From Mesobacillus selenatarsenatis SF-1 (GTDB taxonomy: Bacteria; Bacillota; Bacilli; Bacillales; Cytobacillaceae), in the NCBI RefSeq assembly GCF_000813125.1, contig NZ_BASE01000106.1:1-64000 (forward strand): a stretch of 64,000 nt of DNA, written 5' to 3'. Of the stretch, positions 43,026-50,998 are shown piece after piece (position 1 is the first letter of the stretch; the number at the start of each line of letters is the position of its first letter). A model generated the notes under the pieces. It saw only the letters and a program-made list of their open reading frames with translations, was not told the DNA's origin and did no database searches. Made by a program: the position numbers and the translations under genes.

Positions 43026-44711
43026 CTATTCATCAAGACCAGTAGCCTTCCCTTCCCGGCTCGAATCTGCCGCTCCATATATGAGGCCTTTTTCACGATT
43101 AATCTTGATAGCCTGGACATTGCCAAGTGGAAATGGTCCATCGGCGAACTCGAATCCCATCGATTCCAATTCCCCCTTCGCCTCCATGCTGATTCCAGAT
43201 TCCCAGCCAATGAGCGGGCCTGTACTATTGAAAATCCTTGGCTCTTCAATAGCATCTTTAAGGTCCATCCCAAAATCAAGAACATTGACGAGTGTTTGGA
43301 ATACCGACCCGATGATCGTCGGACCTCCTGGAGATCCAAGTGTCAAAACAGGTTCATCATCCTTGAAAACAATCGTCGGCGTCTTGCAGCTTACTGGTCG
43401 TTTGCCTGGCTGAACCTCATTCAAGCCGCCAGGGACCGCATCAAAATCAGTCAATTCGTTGTTTAATACAAATCCATGGTCCTTGACCATGATTCCTGAT
43501 CCGAATGGATGCTCCACCGTAGATGTGCAGGCGACAATATTGCCCCACTTGTCCATGACAGTGAAATGGGTCGTTTCACTTCTTTCCTTTTCAGGCTCGA
43601 ACGGCTGGCGCACCACATTGATTTCTTGTCCATCGGTATAAGCCCATGGATTACCAAAGTCGACTGCATCATTCCTTCGTTTGAAATTAATCAGTTTGCG
43701 TCGCTCTGCAAGATACTCTTCACTGAGCAGACCATTTAACGGGATCTCTCCAAATTCCGGATCGCCTGCAAAAGCGATTTTATCAGAAAAAGCAATCCTC
43801 ATTGCTTCGGTAAATAAATAATACTTTTCCCATGATTTCGCATTATACTTGCTAAGGTCATAGCCCTCGAGCAGCTTTAAAATTTGCAGCATCGTTGTTC
43901 CGCCGGCACTTGGCATATTGGAGGAAGCTATTTTGTAGTCTCGGTACGTTCCCCAGACAGGTTCATCAATTGTGATCTCATAGTCTCTGAGATCCGACAT
44001 TTCCATAATCCCGCCAAGCTCTTTTAGTGTGGAGATAATCGCTTCACCAATCTCACCTTCATAGAATGCCTCTATTCCATTACGCTGAAGGATACGGAAT
44101 GTTTTCGCGAGGTGCTCCTTCTGATAGACGTCCCCTTCTTTAAGGGACTTTCCTCCAGGCTGGAACAATTCCTTCGCGTGCTCGCCGAGACGGTAATCAA
44201 AGGTGTTGAGGATTTCTTCCATCACCCAGTTGACCTCCACGCCTTTTTCAGCTGCCTGTGCAGCCGGTTCGATCAATTCTGCAAGCGGCTTTGTTCCGTA
44301 TTCCTTCCTTGCCGCTTCCATGGCTTTCAGGATTCCTGGTACACCTACTCCTGTCGCATTTGTTGATCTCACTTTAAAAGGGACAACTTCTCCCTTTTCA
44401 TCTAAAAAAAGTTCCGAATGCGCCGCTTTTGGTGCCCTAGTATGACCATCAAAAATTTTCGTTGTTTTGCTTTCGGCATGATAAACCATGAAAAAGCCGC
44501 TGCCGCCGATGCCAGTCATCATTGGTTCGCCGACATTCAAGCCGAATTGGATGGCGATGGCCGCATCAATCGCATTGCCGCCTTCACGGAGAATCTTCTC
44601 CCCGGCATTTGTGGCGATCGGGTGAGCCGAAGCCGCCATCGCGATTTTACCTGTTGCTGTTTCTCTATCATAATCACACCTGTTAGAGCGTGGTTTCATT
44701 TCCTTATCCAT
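43026..44711 (-). CDS. Gamma-glutamyltransferase family (YwrD-like)
   Basis: 561 residues from the ATG at 44711 (GGGAGG 9 nt upstream; a TTG lies 6 nt earlier). The large subunit has ASAHPIATNAGEKILREGGN and GIGGSGFFMVY; the autocleavage site is SETTHFTVMDKWGN, where the second Thr becomes the nucleophile of the small subunit. Later motifs include PGKRPVSCKTPTIV and GSPGGPTIIGSV. There is no signal peptide, so unlike secreted Ggt it is probably cytoplasmic, as expected for YwrD-type proteins. It acts on gamma-glutamyl bonds of glutathione-like or cephalosporin-like substrates. Confidence 0.88.
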   Translation of the reverse strand: MDKEMKPRSNRCDYDRETATGKIAMAASAHPIATNAGEKILREGGNAIDAAIAIQFGLNVGEPMMTGIGGSGFFMVYHAESKTTKIFDGHTRAPKAAHSELFLDEKGEVVPFKVRSTNATGVGVPGILKAMEAARKEYGTKPLAELIEPAAQAAEKGVEVNWVMEEILNTFDYRLGEHAKELFQPGGKSLKEGDVYQKEHLAKTFRILQRNGIEAFYEGEIGEAIISTLKELGGIMEMSDLRDYEITIDEPVWGTYRDYKIASSNMPSAGGTTMLQILKLLEGYDLSKYNAKSWEKYYLFTEAMRIAFSDKIAFAGDPEFGEIPLNGLLSEEYLAERRKLINFKRRNDAVDFGNPWAYTDGQEINVVRQPFEPEKERSETTHFTVMDKWGNIVACTSTVEHPFGSGIMVKDHGFVLNNELTDFDAVPGGLNEVQPGKRPVSCKTPTIVFKDDEPVLTLGSPGGPTIIGSVFQTLVNVLDFGMDLKDAIEEPRIFNSTGPLIGWESGISMEAKGELESMGFEFADGPFPLGNVQAIKINREKGLIYGAADSSREGKATGLDE

Positions 44712-44806
44712 TGACAATGTCCTCCCTATCTATCTGCCTATATTATTAAATACCCCTTCAAGCAGGATAGAAAACAGACAAATATATGGGATTAGTGACA
44801 ATAAAA

Positions 44807-44834
44807 AACCAGTCCTGGAAATCCAGGACTGGTT
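44807..44834 (-). terminator. Terminator of the YtxH-like gene
   Basis: Perfect 13-bp stem AACCAGTCCTGGA / TCCAGGACTGGTT with a 2-nt loop, then TTTTTATTG on the minus strand. Confidence 0.88.
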
Positions 44835-44846
44835 ATCGACATACGT

Positions 44847-45629
44847 TTATCTGTTATTATCATTTTTCTGATTTTCCGGCGATACCGTGAAGGTGTTGGA
44901 AGTGTTACCAAGGCCTGTTGTATCAGACGGTTTGCTCTCCATGCCTGTTGCATATGCATCAGCAGCACCGTTTGAACTTGAGTTTGAAGTACCTGATTCA
45001 GATGCAGAGTTAACCACTGGGTTGTCCATTGCAGTAGAACCTGCTTCCTTCACTTTTGATCCAACTTCCTTAAGTTCATCCTTAGCGTCCATTACTGTTT
45101 GCATAGCTTCAGAAGAATTGGACTTTGCCTCATTCACCTTGCTGAATACATCATCATTCAGGCGCTGATAAAGGTTTTGCGCATCACTGATCGCTTCCTT
45201 TAAAATGCTGGATGCTTCCTTAAAGCTCCCCATCATTTGCTCCTTCACGTCAGAAGGATTGTTCCTAACTTCGCTGAACACATTCATCGACGTGTCTTTT
45301 GCATTGACAGCCTTATCCTTCACCTTAGAGCGAGTGTTTGAATCAAGCAAAGTCAATGCACCTCCGATTGCCGCTCCAATGAGGACACCCTTCATGAGCT
45401 TGCCGTTTGACGAGCTTGAGTTATTTGAGCTTACTCCATAACTGTTAGAGTAGCCGCCCATTGAAGTATTGTTTGAATACGAATCACCTGAAGTTGTGCT
45501 TGCGTATGTTGTTGTACCAGTTGTTGTATCGTATGAAGCATTCTCCGTTGAAGAAGTGTACATGTTATTGTTCATATTATAATTAGAAGTGTTACCCGGT
45601 TGGTTGTTTGAAAGAATGTTTTCAGACAT
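44847..45629 (-). CDS. YtxH-domain protein with Asn/Ser/Thr-rich ends
   Basis: 260 residues. The first ~75 residues are low-complexity (Asn, Ser, Thr, Tyr, Gly). A Gly-rich hydrophobic helix (LMKGVLIGAAIGGALTLL, about 78-95) leads into amphipathic helices (KVKDKAVNAKDTSMNVFSEV onward), the YtxH layout associated with general stress. The tail is again Ser/Asn-rich. Relatives are sigma-B-dependent; a membrane-associated stress protein is likely. Confidence 0.75.
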   Translation of the reverse strand: MSENILSNNQPGNTSNYNMNNNMYTSSTENASYDTTTGTTTYASTTSGDSYSNNTSMGGYSNSYGVSSNNSSSSNGKLMKGVLIGAAIGGALTLLDSNTRSKVKDKAVNAKDTSMNVFSEVRNNPSDVKEQMMGSFKEASSILKEAISDAQNLYQRLNDDVFSKVNEAKSNSSEAMQTVMDAKDELKEVGSKVKEAGSTAMDNPVVNSASESGTSNSSSNGAADAYATGMESKPSDTTGLGNTSNTFTVSPENQKNDNNR

Positions 45630-45750
45630 AATATATTTCCTCCTTTAATGTTTGGTGTTTTATTTTGTTATGTCTATCTATTTCCCGGCCTGGACAGACG
45701 TTAAACAGGATATATATACCTTTTGTCAAGAGGAAAAAATTACCGGAAGA

Positions 45751-45868
45751 AAAGCACAAGCGCCTTGGTCAGCCCCGACAAGCGCTGGAGGGCCTGACAG
45801 TGAAGTCGTTCTTTGACTTCATTGGCAGGACCGAAGCGACTCGAGGGGCTAGGCGCTGGAGCTAGACA
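45751..45868. repeat. Dispersed GC-rich intergenic element, single copy
   Basis: Reads AAGCACAAGCGCCTTGGTCA, AGCCCCGACAAGCGCTGGAG, the GAAGTC/GACTTC hairpin, then GGGGCTAGGCGCTGGAGCTA. The ends fold together: AGCGCC and AGCCCC near the left are complementary to GGGGCT and GGCGCT at the right. Second copy of the element at 41852. The rest of 45630-45953 shows only the stems of neighbouring genes. Confidence 0.82.
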
Positions 45869-45910
45869 ATTCTCGAAGTGATTTTACACCTTCCTATTTC
45901 GGAAAAAATA

Positions 45911-45940
45911 AAGCCTTACTCCTTTTAAAAGGAATAAGGC
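45911..45940 (-). terminator. Terminator of yfkD
   Basis: AAGCCTTACTCC / GGAATAAGGCT stem with an 8-nt loop, followed by T-rich sequence on the minus strand. Confidence 0.8.
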
Positions 45941-45953
45941 TATTTTCTACTAT

Positions 45954-46814
45954 TTATCTTGGTCTTTCGCTGGATACAAAACCGAAGCTAACATGGTCCT
46001 GAACCGGAATCCATGCACCAATTCCCTGAGAGACAACATTTTTGACGACGATGAATTTCTTGCTCCCTTTAAGCATCAGGTAGACCTCTCCATATGTCAC
46101 CTTGCCCTTTTCATTTATGGCTGGTGCGTAGGCGTAAAGGTAACCGAGGCGTTTGGGCTGGATATTATAGATATGATCTTTTTTCGTACCGGCGCCGACT
46201 ATTGTTTCAAACGCAAGCGGCAATCCTGTTTTCTTTGCTGCTTTTAAAAGCATCATCTTTTGCACATCTTCAGCGTTCTTAATTTTTGCCGTCAAGCCGC
46301 CCTTAACAGATTTTTGCTGCTCTTGAACATAATGAATTTGATAAATAGAATTTCCACCGCGATTATCATAGTAGTTTGTATTGATTTTCTGGAATTCCCA
46401 ATTTGGGGAAGTTTCACTAGATACATAATTCAACGGCCATTCGCCAAGGTAAACAATCGCACGATATCCGATTGCAAAAGGTGTGCTGTTAATGGTCGTT
46501 TCATTCAGCATACGAATTAAATCCGGGTTCTCAATCTTCACTTTTGATGTTTTGATCAAGTTCTTCGTAAGCTCGCTTGGCTGAAGGAAAGGCAAATCCT
46601 CCGTCGGGTTAGGGTAGGTGTTGTCCTTCGTGACATTCATGACAGAATTCGGAATGGTATACTTTGCTTTTTCAGTCTGCTTTGGCTGTGGTGCGTTTTC
46701 AGTCTGCTTTGGCTGAGGGACTTTTTTCGCCTTCCCTTCTTCAGCAAAGCCAGGCGCTAAAATGGACATCATGAAAACCATCGTCATCACAAGGATAGCT
46801 GCTGCTTTTTTCAT
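45954..46814 (-). CDS. yfkD: YfkD-family secreted protein
   Basis: 286 residues with a signal peptide (about 1-24, ending APGFA). A short Lys/Pro/Gln repeat (PQPKQTENA, PQPKQTEKA) precedes the conserved domain beginning YTIPNSVMNVTKDNTYPNPT and including YVSSETSPNWEFQKINTNYYDN. This corresponds to YfkD of Bacillus, an exported protein of unknown function in sigma-B/sporulation context. Neighbouring yfkF-, yfkH- and yfkK-like genes support the assignment. Confidence 0.85.
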   Translation of the reverse strand: MKKAAAILVMTMVFMMSILAPGFAEEGKAKKVPQPKQTENAPQPKQTEKAKYTIPNSVMNVTKDNTYPNPTEDLPFLQPSELTKNLIKTSKVKIENPDLIRMLNETTINSTPFAIGYRAIVYLGEWPLNYVSSETSPNWEFQKINTNYYDNRGGNSIYQIHYVQEQQKSVKGGLTAKIKNAEDVQKMMLLKAAKKTGLPLAFETIVGAGTKKDHIYNIQPKRLGYLYAYAPAINEKGKVTYGEVYLMLKGSKKFIVVKNVVSQGIGAWIPVQDHVSFGFVSSERPR

Positions 46815-46941
46815 TGGTGTTGTTTTCTCCTTTCACTACAGGAAACTTATAAGTTTGTTTATAGTGTTTTCGGAGTTGATTAACTTTATCCAAAGATTTA
46901 TGGAGCTGTTCGGAAACTTTGTTATTTGCAGACATAAAGAA

Positions 46942-46965
46942 AGGCTCTGTTCATGGACAGAGCCT
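46942..46965 (-). terminator. Terminator of the YczE-like gene
   Basis: AGGCTCTGT / ACAGAGCCT perfect stem with a 6-nt loop, followed by TTCTTT on the minus strand, 6 bp past the stop. Confidence 0.8.
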
Positions 46966-46970
46966 CAAAT

Positions 46971-47588
46971 TTATCGTGCTGAAGTGAGCAGCTTATTATA
47001 AAGTTTTTCACAATAAGGATAGAACAATTGAATCAGCGGGCCGATTGCGAAAGTTACTATTAATGTTCCGATACCGATTGGTCCTTTAAAAATGAATGCA
47101 GCAGACAAGGCAAAGACCTCGCCAAGCGTTTTTGCTACCATCAGATTGAGACCGAATCGTTCCCTTAATGCCATCATGAAATTGTCGATAGGTATCAACG
47201 GAAATTTCGGCTGCAGGTATACTGCCAGTCCAAAGCTTAGTGCAACCATTCCCAATAGAAAGACTCCAAATTGCTTTGCATATCCGGTAACTACCAAGTC
47301 TTGGAACACACGCAAAAGCCAGAAGTCAATCAGCACACCTGTGATCAGCAGCGTGATAATCGCAGCCACATCCGGGCGTCTTTTTACTAAAGCCGCATTG
47401 ATGAAAATCATGATAATACCGACAATCACAACCCAGCTGCCAGGTGTCAGCCCCACAGTATTTGATAATCCGACATTGAGTGCATCCCATGCACCTGTTC
47501 CCAATCCAGCCTTAATGGTCATCGATACTCCAAAAGATAGAATAATTAACCCAATGATGTAAAATAGAGTGCGATATACAAAAGCCAT
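46971..47588 (-). CDS. YczE/YyaS/YitT-family membrane protein
   Basis: 205 residues, five or so membrane helices. FYIIGLIILSFGVSMTIKAG, LGTGAWDALNVGLS and a second IGTLIVTFAIGPLIQLFYP are typical of the YczE/YyaS group. YczE in B. subtilis affects surfactin/bacillomycin production; the general biochemical role is unknown. The ATG follows AAGGAGAATATGG. Confidence 0.85.
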   Translation of the reverse strand: MAFVYRTLFYIIGLIILSFGVSMTIKAGLGTGAWDALNVGLSNTVGLTPGSWVVIVGIIMIFINAALVKRRPDVAAIITLLITGVLIDFWLLRVFQDLVVTGYAKQFGVFLLGMVALSFGLAVYLQPKFPLIPIDNFMMALRERFGLNLMVAKTLGEVFALSAAFIFKGPIGIGTLIVTFAIGPLIQLFYPYCEKLYNKLLTSAR

Positions 47589-47670
47589 ATTCCATATTCT
47601 CCTTCTTATATAACCGTTCTATTAATTATTTTAGGCCGAGCCTAGAGGTTCGAATAAGACTGCTACTTAT

Positions 47671-47914
47671 TAGACATTTTTGCGGCATGCTTGCCTTGAA
47701 ATATCTATTAAAGGCCAGTATTTAGACATTTCAACAGCTTACCGGCCTTGAAATGTCCATTAAACACCTCTTTTCAGACATTTCATCAACTTATCAACCT
47801 TGAAATGTCCATTAAACACCTCTTTTTAGACATTTCATCAGCTTACCAGCCTTGAAATGTGCATTAAACACCTCTTTTTAGACATTTCATCAGCTTACCG
47901 GCCTTGAAATGTCC
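47671..47914. repeat. 52-bp hairpin-arm tandem array, GACATTTCA family
   Basis: Five units start with GACATTT at 47673, 47724, 47777, 47829 and 47881 (spacing 51-53). Each has arms GACATTTCA and TGAAATGTC separated by about 16 nt (TCAGCTTACCGGCCT), then a linker CATTAAACACCTCTTTTT. Same architecture and period as the TGACGGACA array but a different word. It lies in the 485-bp gap 47589-48073, which has no gene. Confidence 0.9.
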
Positions 47915-47961
47915 ATAATGCCCTGAACGCTCGTTGGATTATTCCTAAAACAGCGAAAAAA

Positions 47962-47988
47962 GAACCCTGTCCTCCCGGAACAGAGTTC
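47962..47988 (-). terminator. Terminator of the OsmC-like gene
   Basis: GAACCCTGTCC / GGAACAGAGTTC imperfect stem followed on the minus strand by TTTTTTCGC. Confidence 0.7.
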
Positions 47989-48073
47989 ATTGTTTCTATT
48001 ATATTAATACAGGTAAATTCCAATACTCATTATAGCATATTGAGCTAATGGTGTAACTCGCCTTTAAGAACAA

Positions 48074-48460
48074 TTATTGAACGATTTCGAACGTCTCTTC
48101 AATCTCGATGCTGCCTGCGACCGATTGGACCATTGAACAATTTTTCCTCGTCAACACCATTGCCTTTTCGATTTTCTTTTCATCAAGATTGTTGCCGGCA
48201 ATGCGGAAATGAACGGTAATCTTGCTTACTCTGTTCGCTTCCTCTTCAACTCGTTCAGCATCAGCAAGAATATGTATATCCTTGATGTCCATTCTCATTT
48301 TTTCCAGTACCTTTCGAAGGACTCCGCCGCTGCATACCGCAACTGATGACACGAGCAGCTGGTAAGGTCTGAAACCATACTGTTCGTCACCAGCAACATC
48401 CAGCCTTCCGAAGTCTACTTCTGTAAAAAAACCCACATCCGGTTTCATTTTGAATTCCAT
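48074..48460 (-). CDS. OsmC/Ohr-family protein
   Basis: 128 residues from the ATG at 48460 (AAGGGAGAG upstream); the longer frame is leader. Both catalytic Cys are present: LLVSSVAVCSGGVLRKVLEKM and VLTRKNCSMVQSVAG, as in the YhfA/OsmC branch. The second Cys region and YGFRPYQLLVSS orient it with OsmC-type peroxidases, which detoxify organic hydroperoxides. Monocistronic. Confidence 0.85.
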   Translation of the reverse strand: MEFKMKPDVGFFTEVDFGRLDVAGDEQYGFRPYQLLVSSVAVCSGGVLRKVLEKMRMDIKDIHILADAERVEEEANRVSKITVHFRIAGNNLDEKKIEKAMVLTRKNCSMVQSVAGSIEIEETFEIVQ

Positions 48461-48557
48461 GTTACTCTCTCCCTTATCGCAACCTCTATTTAAAAAGTTA
48501 ATTTTGACTATTACCATGAGATTACACTATTTTTTCCATAAATAAAAATAAAAACCG

Positions 48558-48586
48558 TTGCACATAAAATTTTATATCGTTAACAT
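48558..48586 (+). promoter_or_regulatory. Sigma-A promoter of the MFS gene
   Basis: TTGCAC (48558-48563), 17-bp spacer, TAACAT (48581-48586), 38 bp before the ATG. Confidence 0.65.
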
Positions 48587-48623
48587 CAAAAGAGTATTAA
48601 GTACTTAGGGAGATTTTATTATT

Positions 48624-49802
48624 ATGAACATAAGTATGAAGCTTCGTTTCTGGATTTTGGTCAGCATAGTCGCCATTTCAGGCTTTTCGCAGGGAATGCT
48701 GCTTCCATTGATTGCAATTATTTTTGAACAAGATGGTGTGTCGTCATCGATGAATGGCTTTCATGCCACAGGCTTGTATTTAGGAATACTGATTGCCTCT
48801 CCATTAATGGAAGCGCCGCTCCGCAGATTTGGTTATAAGCCGATCATTCTCATTGGCGGATTTACCGTAGCCATCTCACTTGCGCTATTTCCATTATGGA
48901 AGTCCTTTTGGTTCTGGTTTTTGTTAAGGCTGGCAATTGGCATTGGCGACCACATGCTTCACTTTGCGACACAGACATGGATTACCTCTTTTTCGCCTAA
49001 AGACAGGCTTGGAAGGAATATCTCGCTTTACGGATTGTTTTTCGGACTGGGATTCGCTGCCGGTCCATTGATGACTGGTTTTTTAAAAGTGAACACGACT
49101 CTGCCTTTCATCATTTCTTCTGCCATCAGCCTTGCCGCCTGGCTGACTGTTTGGCTGCTGAAAAACGAGCGTCCCGAACATGACAGTGACAGCACATCCT
49201 TCTTCGGGACAATGAAAAGGTTTGGAAAAGTATTCAAATATGCCTGGGTTGCGTTCCTGCCGCCATTTGGCTACGGATTTTTGGAAGCCAGCCTTAACGG
49301 TAACTTCCCTGTTTATGCAATGAGATCAGGAATCGGTGTCGATGCGGTAGCGCTCTTGCTACCCGCCTTTGCGATTGGCGGAATTCTTTCACAACTCCCG
49401 TTAGGTATATTAAGTGATAAGCTCGGCCGGAGGAATGTCATGCTCGTCGTCACGCTAGCCGGCTTCATCAGTTTTACTGCAGCTGGCTTACTAGAGAATT
49501 CGACGACCGGACTGCTTATTTGCTTCTTTATAGCGGGAACGGTTGTAGGATCAACATTCTCTCTCGGCATCAGCTATATGGCAGACTTGCTGCCGAAACA
49601 GCTGTTGCCGGCAGGCAATCTAATGTGCGGCATTTTCTTCAGCTTTGGAAGCATCAGCGGCCCATTCATTGGCGGACTGGCCATCCAGTGGCTGAAAGGC
49701 ATCAGCTTCTTTTACGTGATCAGTACGATGCTGCTGTTGATTTTTATTGCTCTTGTCGCGGTTCGGCATGAAGGATCGACACAACAGGCAAATTCTTTGT
49801 AG
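48624..49802 (+). CDS. MFS transporter, YfkF-like
   Basis: 392 residues with 12 predicted membrane helices. MFS signatures include the loop EAPLRRFGYKPIILIGG between helices 2 and 3 (a modified motif A), and GILSDKLGRRNVMLVV in the second half, which is a clean motif A. Size and location near yfkD/yfkH suggest the YfkF ortholog, a drug/metabolite exporter of unknown substrate. Confidence 0.85.
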   Translation: MNISMKLRFWILVSIVAISGFSQGMLLPLIAIIFEQDGVSSSMNGFHATGLYLGILIASPLMEAPLRRFGYKPIILIGGFTVAISLALFPLWKSFWFWFLLRLAIGIGDHMLHFATQTWITSFSPKDRLGRNISLYGLFFGLGFAAGPLMTGFLKVNTTLPFIISSAISLAAWLTVWLLKNERPEHDSDSTSFFGTMKRFGKVFKYAWVAFLPPFGYGFLEASLNGNFPVYAMRSGIGVDAVALLLPAFAIGGILSQLPLGILSDKLGRRNVMLVVTLAGFISFTAAGLLENSTTGLLICFFIAGTVVGSTFSLGISYMADLLPKQLLPAGNLMCGIFFSFGSISGPFIGGLAIQWLKGISFFYVISTMLLLIFIALVAVRHEGSTQQANSL

Positions 49803-49855
49803 GAACAAAAATCGCAAGCGCCTCTTTTAGCCCTGATTTCCTATATACAACGCAA

Positions 49856-49887
49856 AACAGCCTCCCTATTTCGCAGGGAGGCTGTTT
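49856..49887. terminator. Bidirectional terminator
   Basis: Perfect 13-bp stem AAACAGCCTCCCT / AGGGAGGCTGTTT, 6-nt loop, T-run on the plus side; serves the MFS gene and overlaps the stop of the convergent EamA gene. Confidence 0.85.
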
Positions 49888-50804
49888 CTTTTTCGTGCAG
49901 GCCGGTTGACAAGGACGATTCCTGTCACCACCAATATTAATCCAGCTATGACAAAATAATGTAACGGTTCATCTAGCAGGAGTGCTGATAACATCACACC
50001 GAATACAGGAACCAGGAACAAGTACAATGACACTTTGCCGACCTGGTTGTATTTCATGACATTGTTCCACAAAATAAAGCCTGCCGCTGATAGGAATGCA
50101 AGATAGAGGAGCATCAAACCAGACTTTAGGTCGAAATCGAATGGAGCAAGCCCGACTGAAAAAGCTCCAATCGCAATCAAACCCAGGGACCCCAGTATCA
50201 TCTGGTATGCCGTTAAATAAATGACCTCCATTTTGCCGCTTCCCTGCTTAGCGAGTATATTTCCATATGCGCCAGCCAACATTGCACCCATCAGCAGGAT
50301 TTCACCAATGCCAAAACTGATTTCGTAATCCCCATTTGGCCAATTCGCAAATATGACTCCGGTGAATCCGACCATCAATCCAGCAACCTTCAAACGGCTC
50401 ATCCTGTCATCTGGATAAAGGAAATGCGCAAGCAGGATTTGGAAAAACGAAGTAGTCCCGGCAATGATCGAACCCTGGATTCCGGTTGAATAACTAAGTC
50501 CGATATAAAACAGGACATATTGGAGGAACGTCTGGAACAGTCCAATTTTCAGAAGCGACTTTGTCGTCTCCGGCCTGAACTTCATATTCCTTTTTAAAAG
50601 AAGGAATAAGATCAGAATCAGCAGCCCGGCAAGCAGGAAACGGTATCCTGCAAACAGCATTTGCTCACCCATTTCTTCCGGCTTGATATCAAGGCTGATA
50701 TAGCTCAATTTTATAAATGGGAACGCACTCCCCCATAGGAGGGTCGCCGCGGCAGCCGAAACAGCAATGCCAAGCGGGTGTGTAAAAAAGTCTTTAGTTG
50801 TCAT
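49866..50804 (-). CDS. EamA/DMT-family transporter
   Basis: 312 residues from the ATG at 50804 (AAGGAG upstream; a TTG codon precedes it). Ten membrane helices in two EamA repeats: LLWGSAFPFIKLSY near the start, LYIGLSYSTGIQGSIIAGTTSFFQILLAHFL closing the first repeat, and LLLYLAFLSAAGFILWNNVMKYNQVG and LVPVFGVMLSALLLDEPLHYF in the second. Family exports or imports small metabolites; substrate unknown. Confidence 0.88.
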   Translation of the reverse strand: MTTKDFFTHPLGIAVSAAAATLLWGSAFPFIKLSYISLDIKPEEMGEQMLFAGYRFLLAGLLILILFLLLKRNMKFRPETTKSLLKIGLFQTFLQYVLFYIGLSYSTGIQGSIIAGTTSFFQILLAHFLYPDDRMSRLKVAGLMVGFTGVIFANWPNGDYEISFGIGEILLMGAMLAGAYGNILAKQGSGKMEVIYLTAYQMILGSLGLIAIGAFSVGLAPFDFDLKSGLMLLYLAFLSAAGFILWNNVMKYNQVGKVSLYLFLVPVFGVMLSALLLDEPLHYFVIAGLILVVTGIVLVNRPARKRNSLPAK

Positions 50805-50905
50805 CAAACTATCTCCTTAGACAAAAGCAATTATTCTTTTAAAAAGCATATATTGTATGGTAACATAATAGTGAACACAATATGTATCTTTTGACTTGGA
50901 TTCTC

Positions 50906-50941
50906 GCTGTCACCAATCTGGTGGCAGCTTTCGTGTTTTTT
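50906..50941 (+). terminator. Leader hairpin with T-tract upstream of the P-type ATPase
   Basis: GCTGTCACC / GGTGGCAGC (one U-G pair) with a 5-nt loop, then a T-rich tail (TTTCGTGTTTTTT). It looks like an intrinsic terminator but no plus-strand gene precedes it, so it may attenuate the pfeT leader. TTGACT at 50891 could be a -35 box with no clear -10. Confidence 0.5.
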
Positions 50942-50955
50942 AAGGGTAATGATTG

Positions 50956-50970
50956 TGATTATTAGTATCA
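50956..50970. promoter_or_regulatory. Fur/PerR-like box
   Basis: TGATTATTAGTATCA matches the 7-1-7 Fur consensus TGATAATnATTATCA at 12 of the 14 defined positions. In B. subtilis pfeT is controlled by both Fur and PerR, which fits this site 29 bp before the ATG. Confidence 0.6.
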
Positions 50971-50998
50971 TTTAGAGATTTTAAAGGAGGAGAAAAGG

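Noticed and set aside
46741-46935. 64-residue minus-strand frame overlapping the yfkD start
   Set aside because: It begins inside the terminator of the YczE-like gene, has no ribosome site, and its end is antiparallel in frame to the yfkD signal peptide; probably chance.
49805-49840. Possible remnant of the dispersed GC-rich element (CGCAAGCGCCT, AGCCCTGA)
   Set aside because: Only two short words match in order; too little to call a copy.
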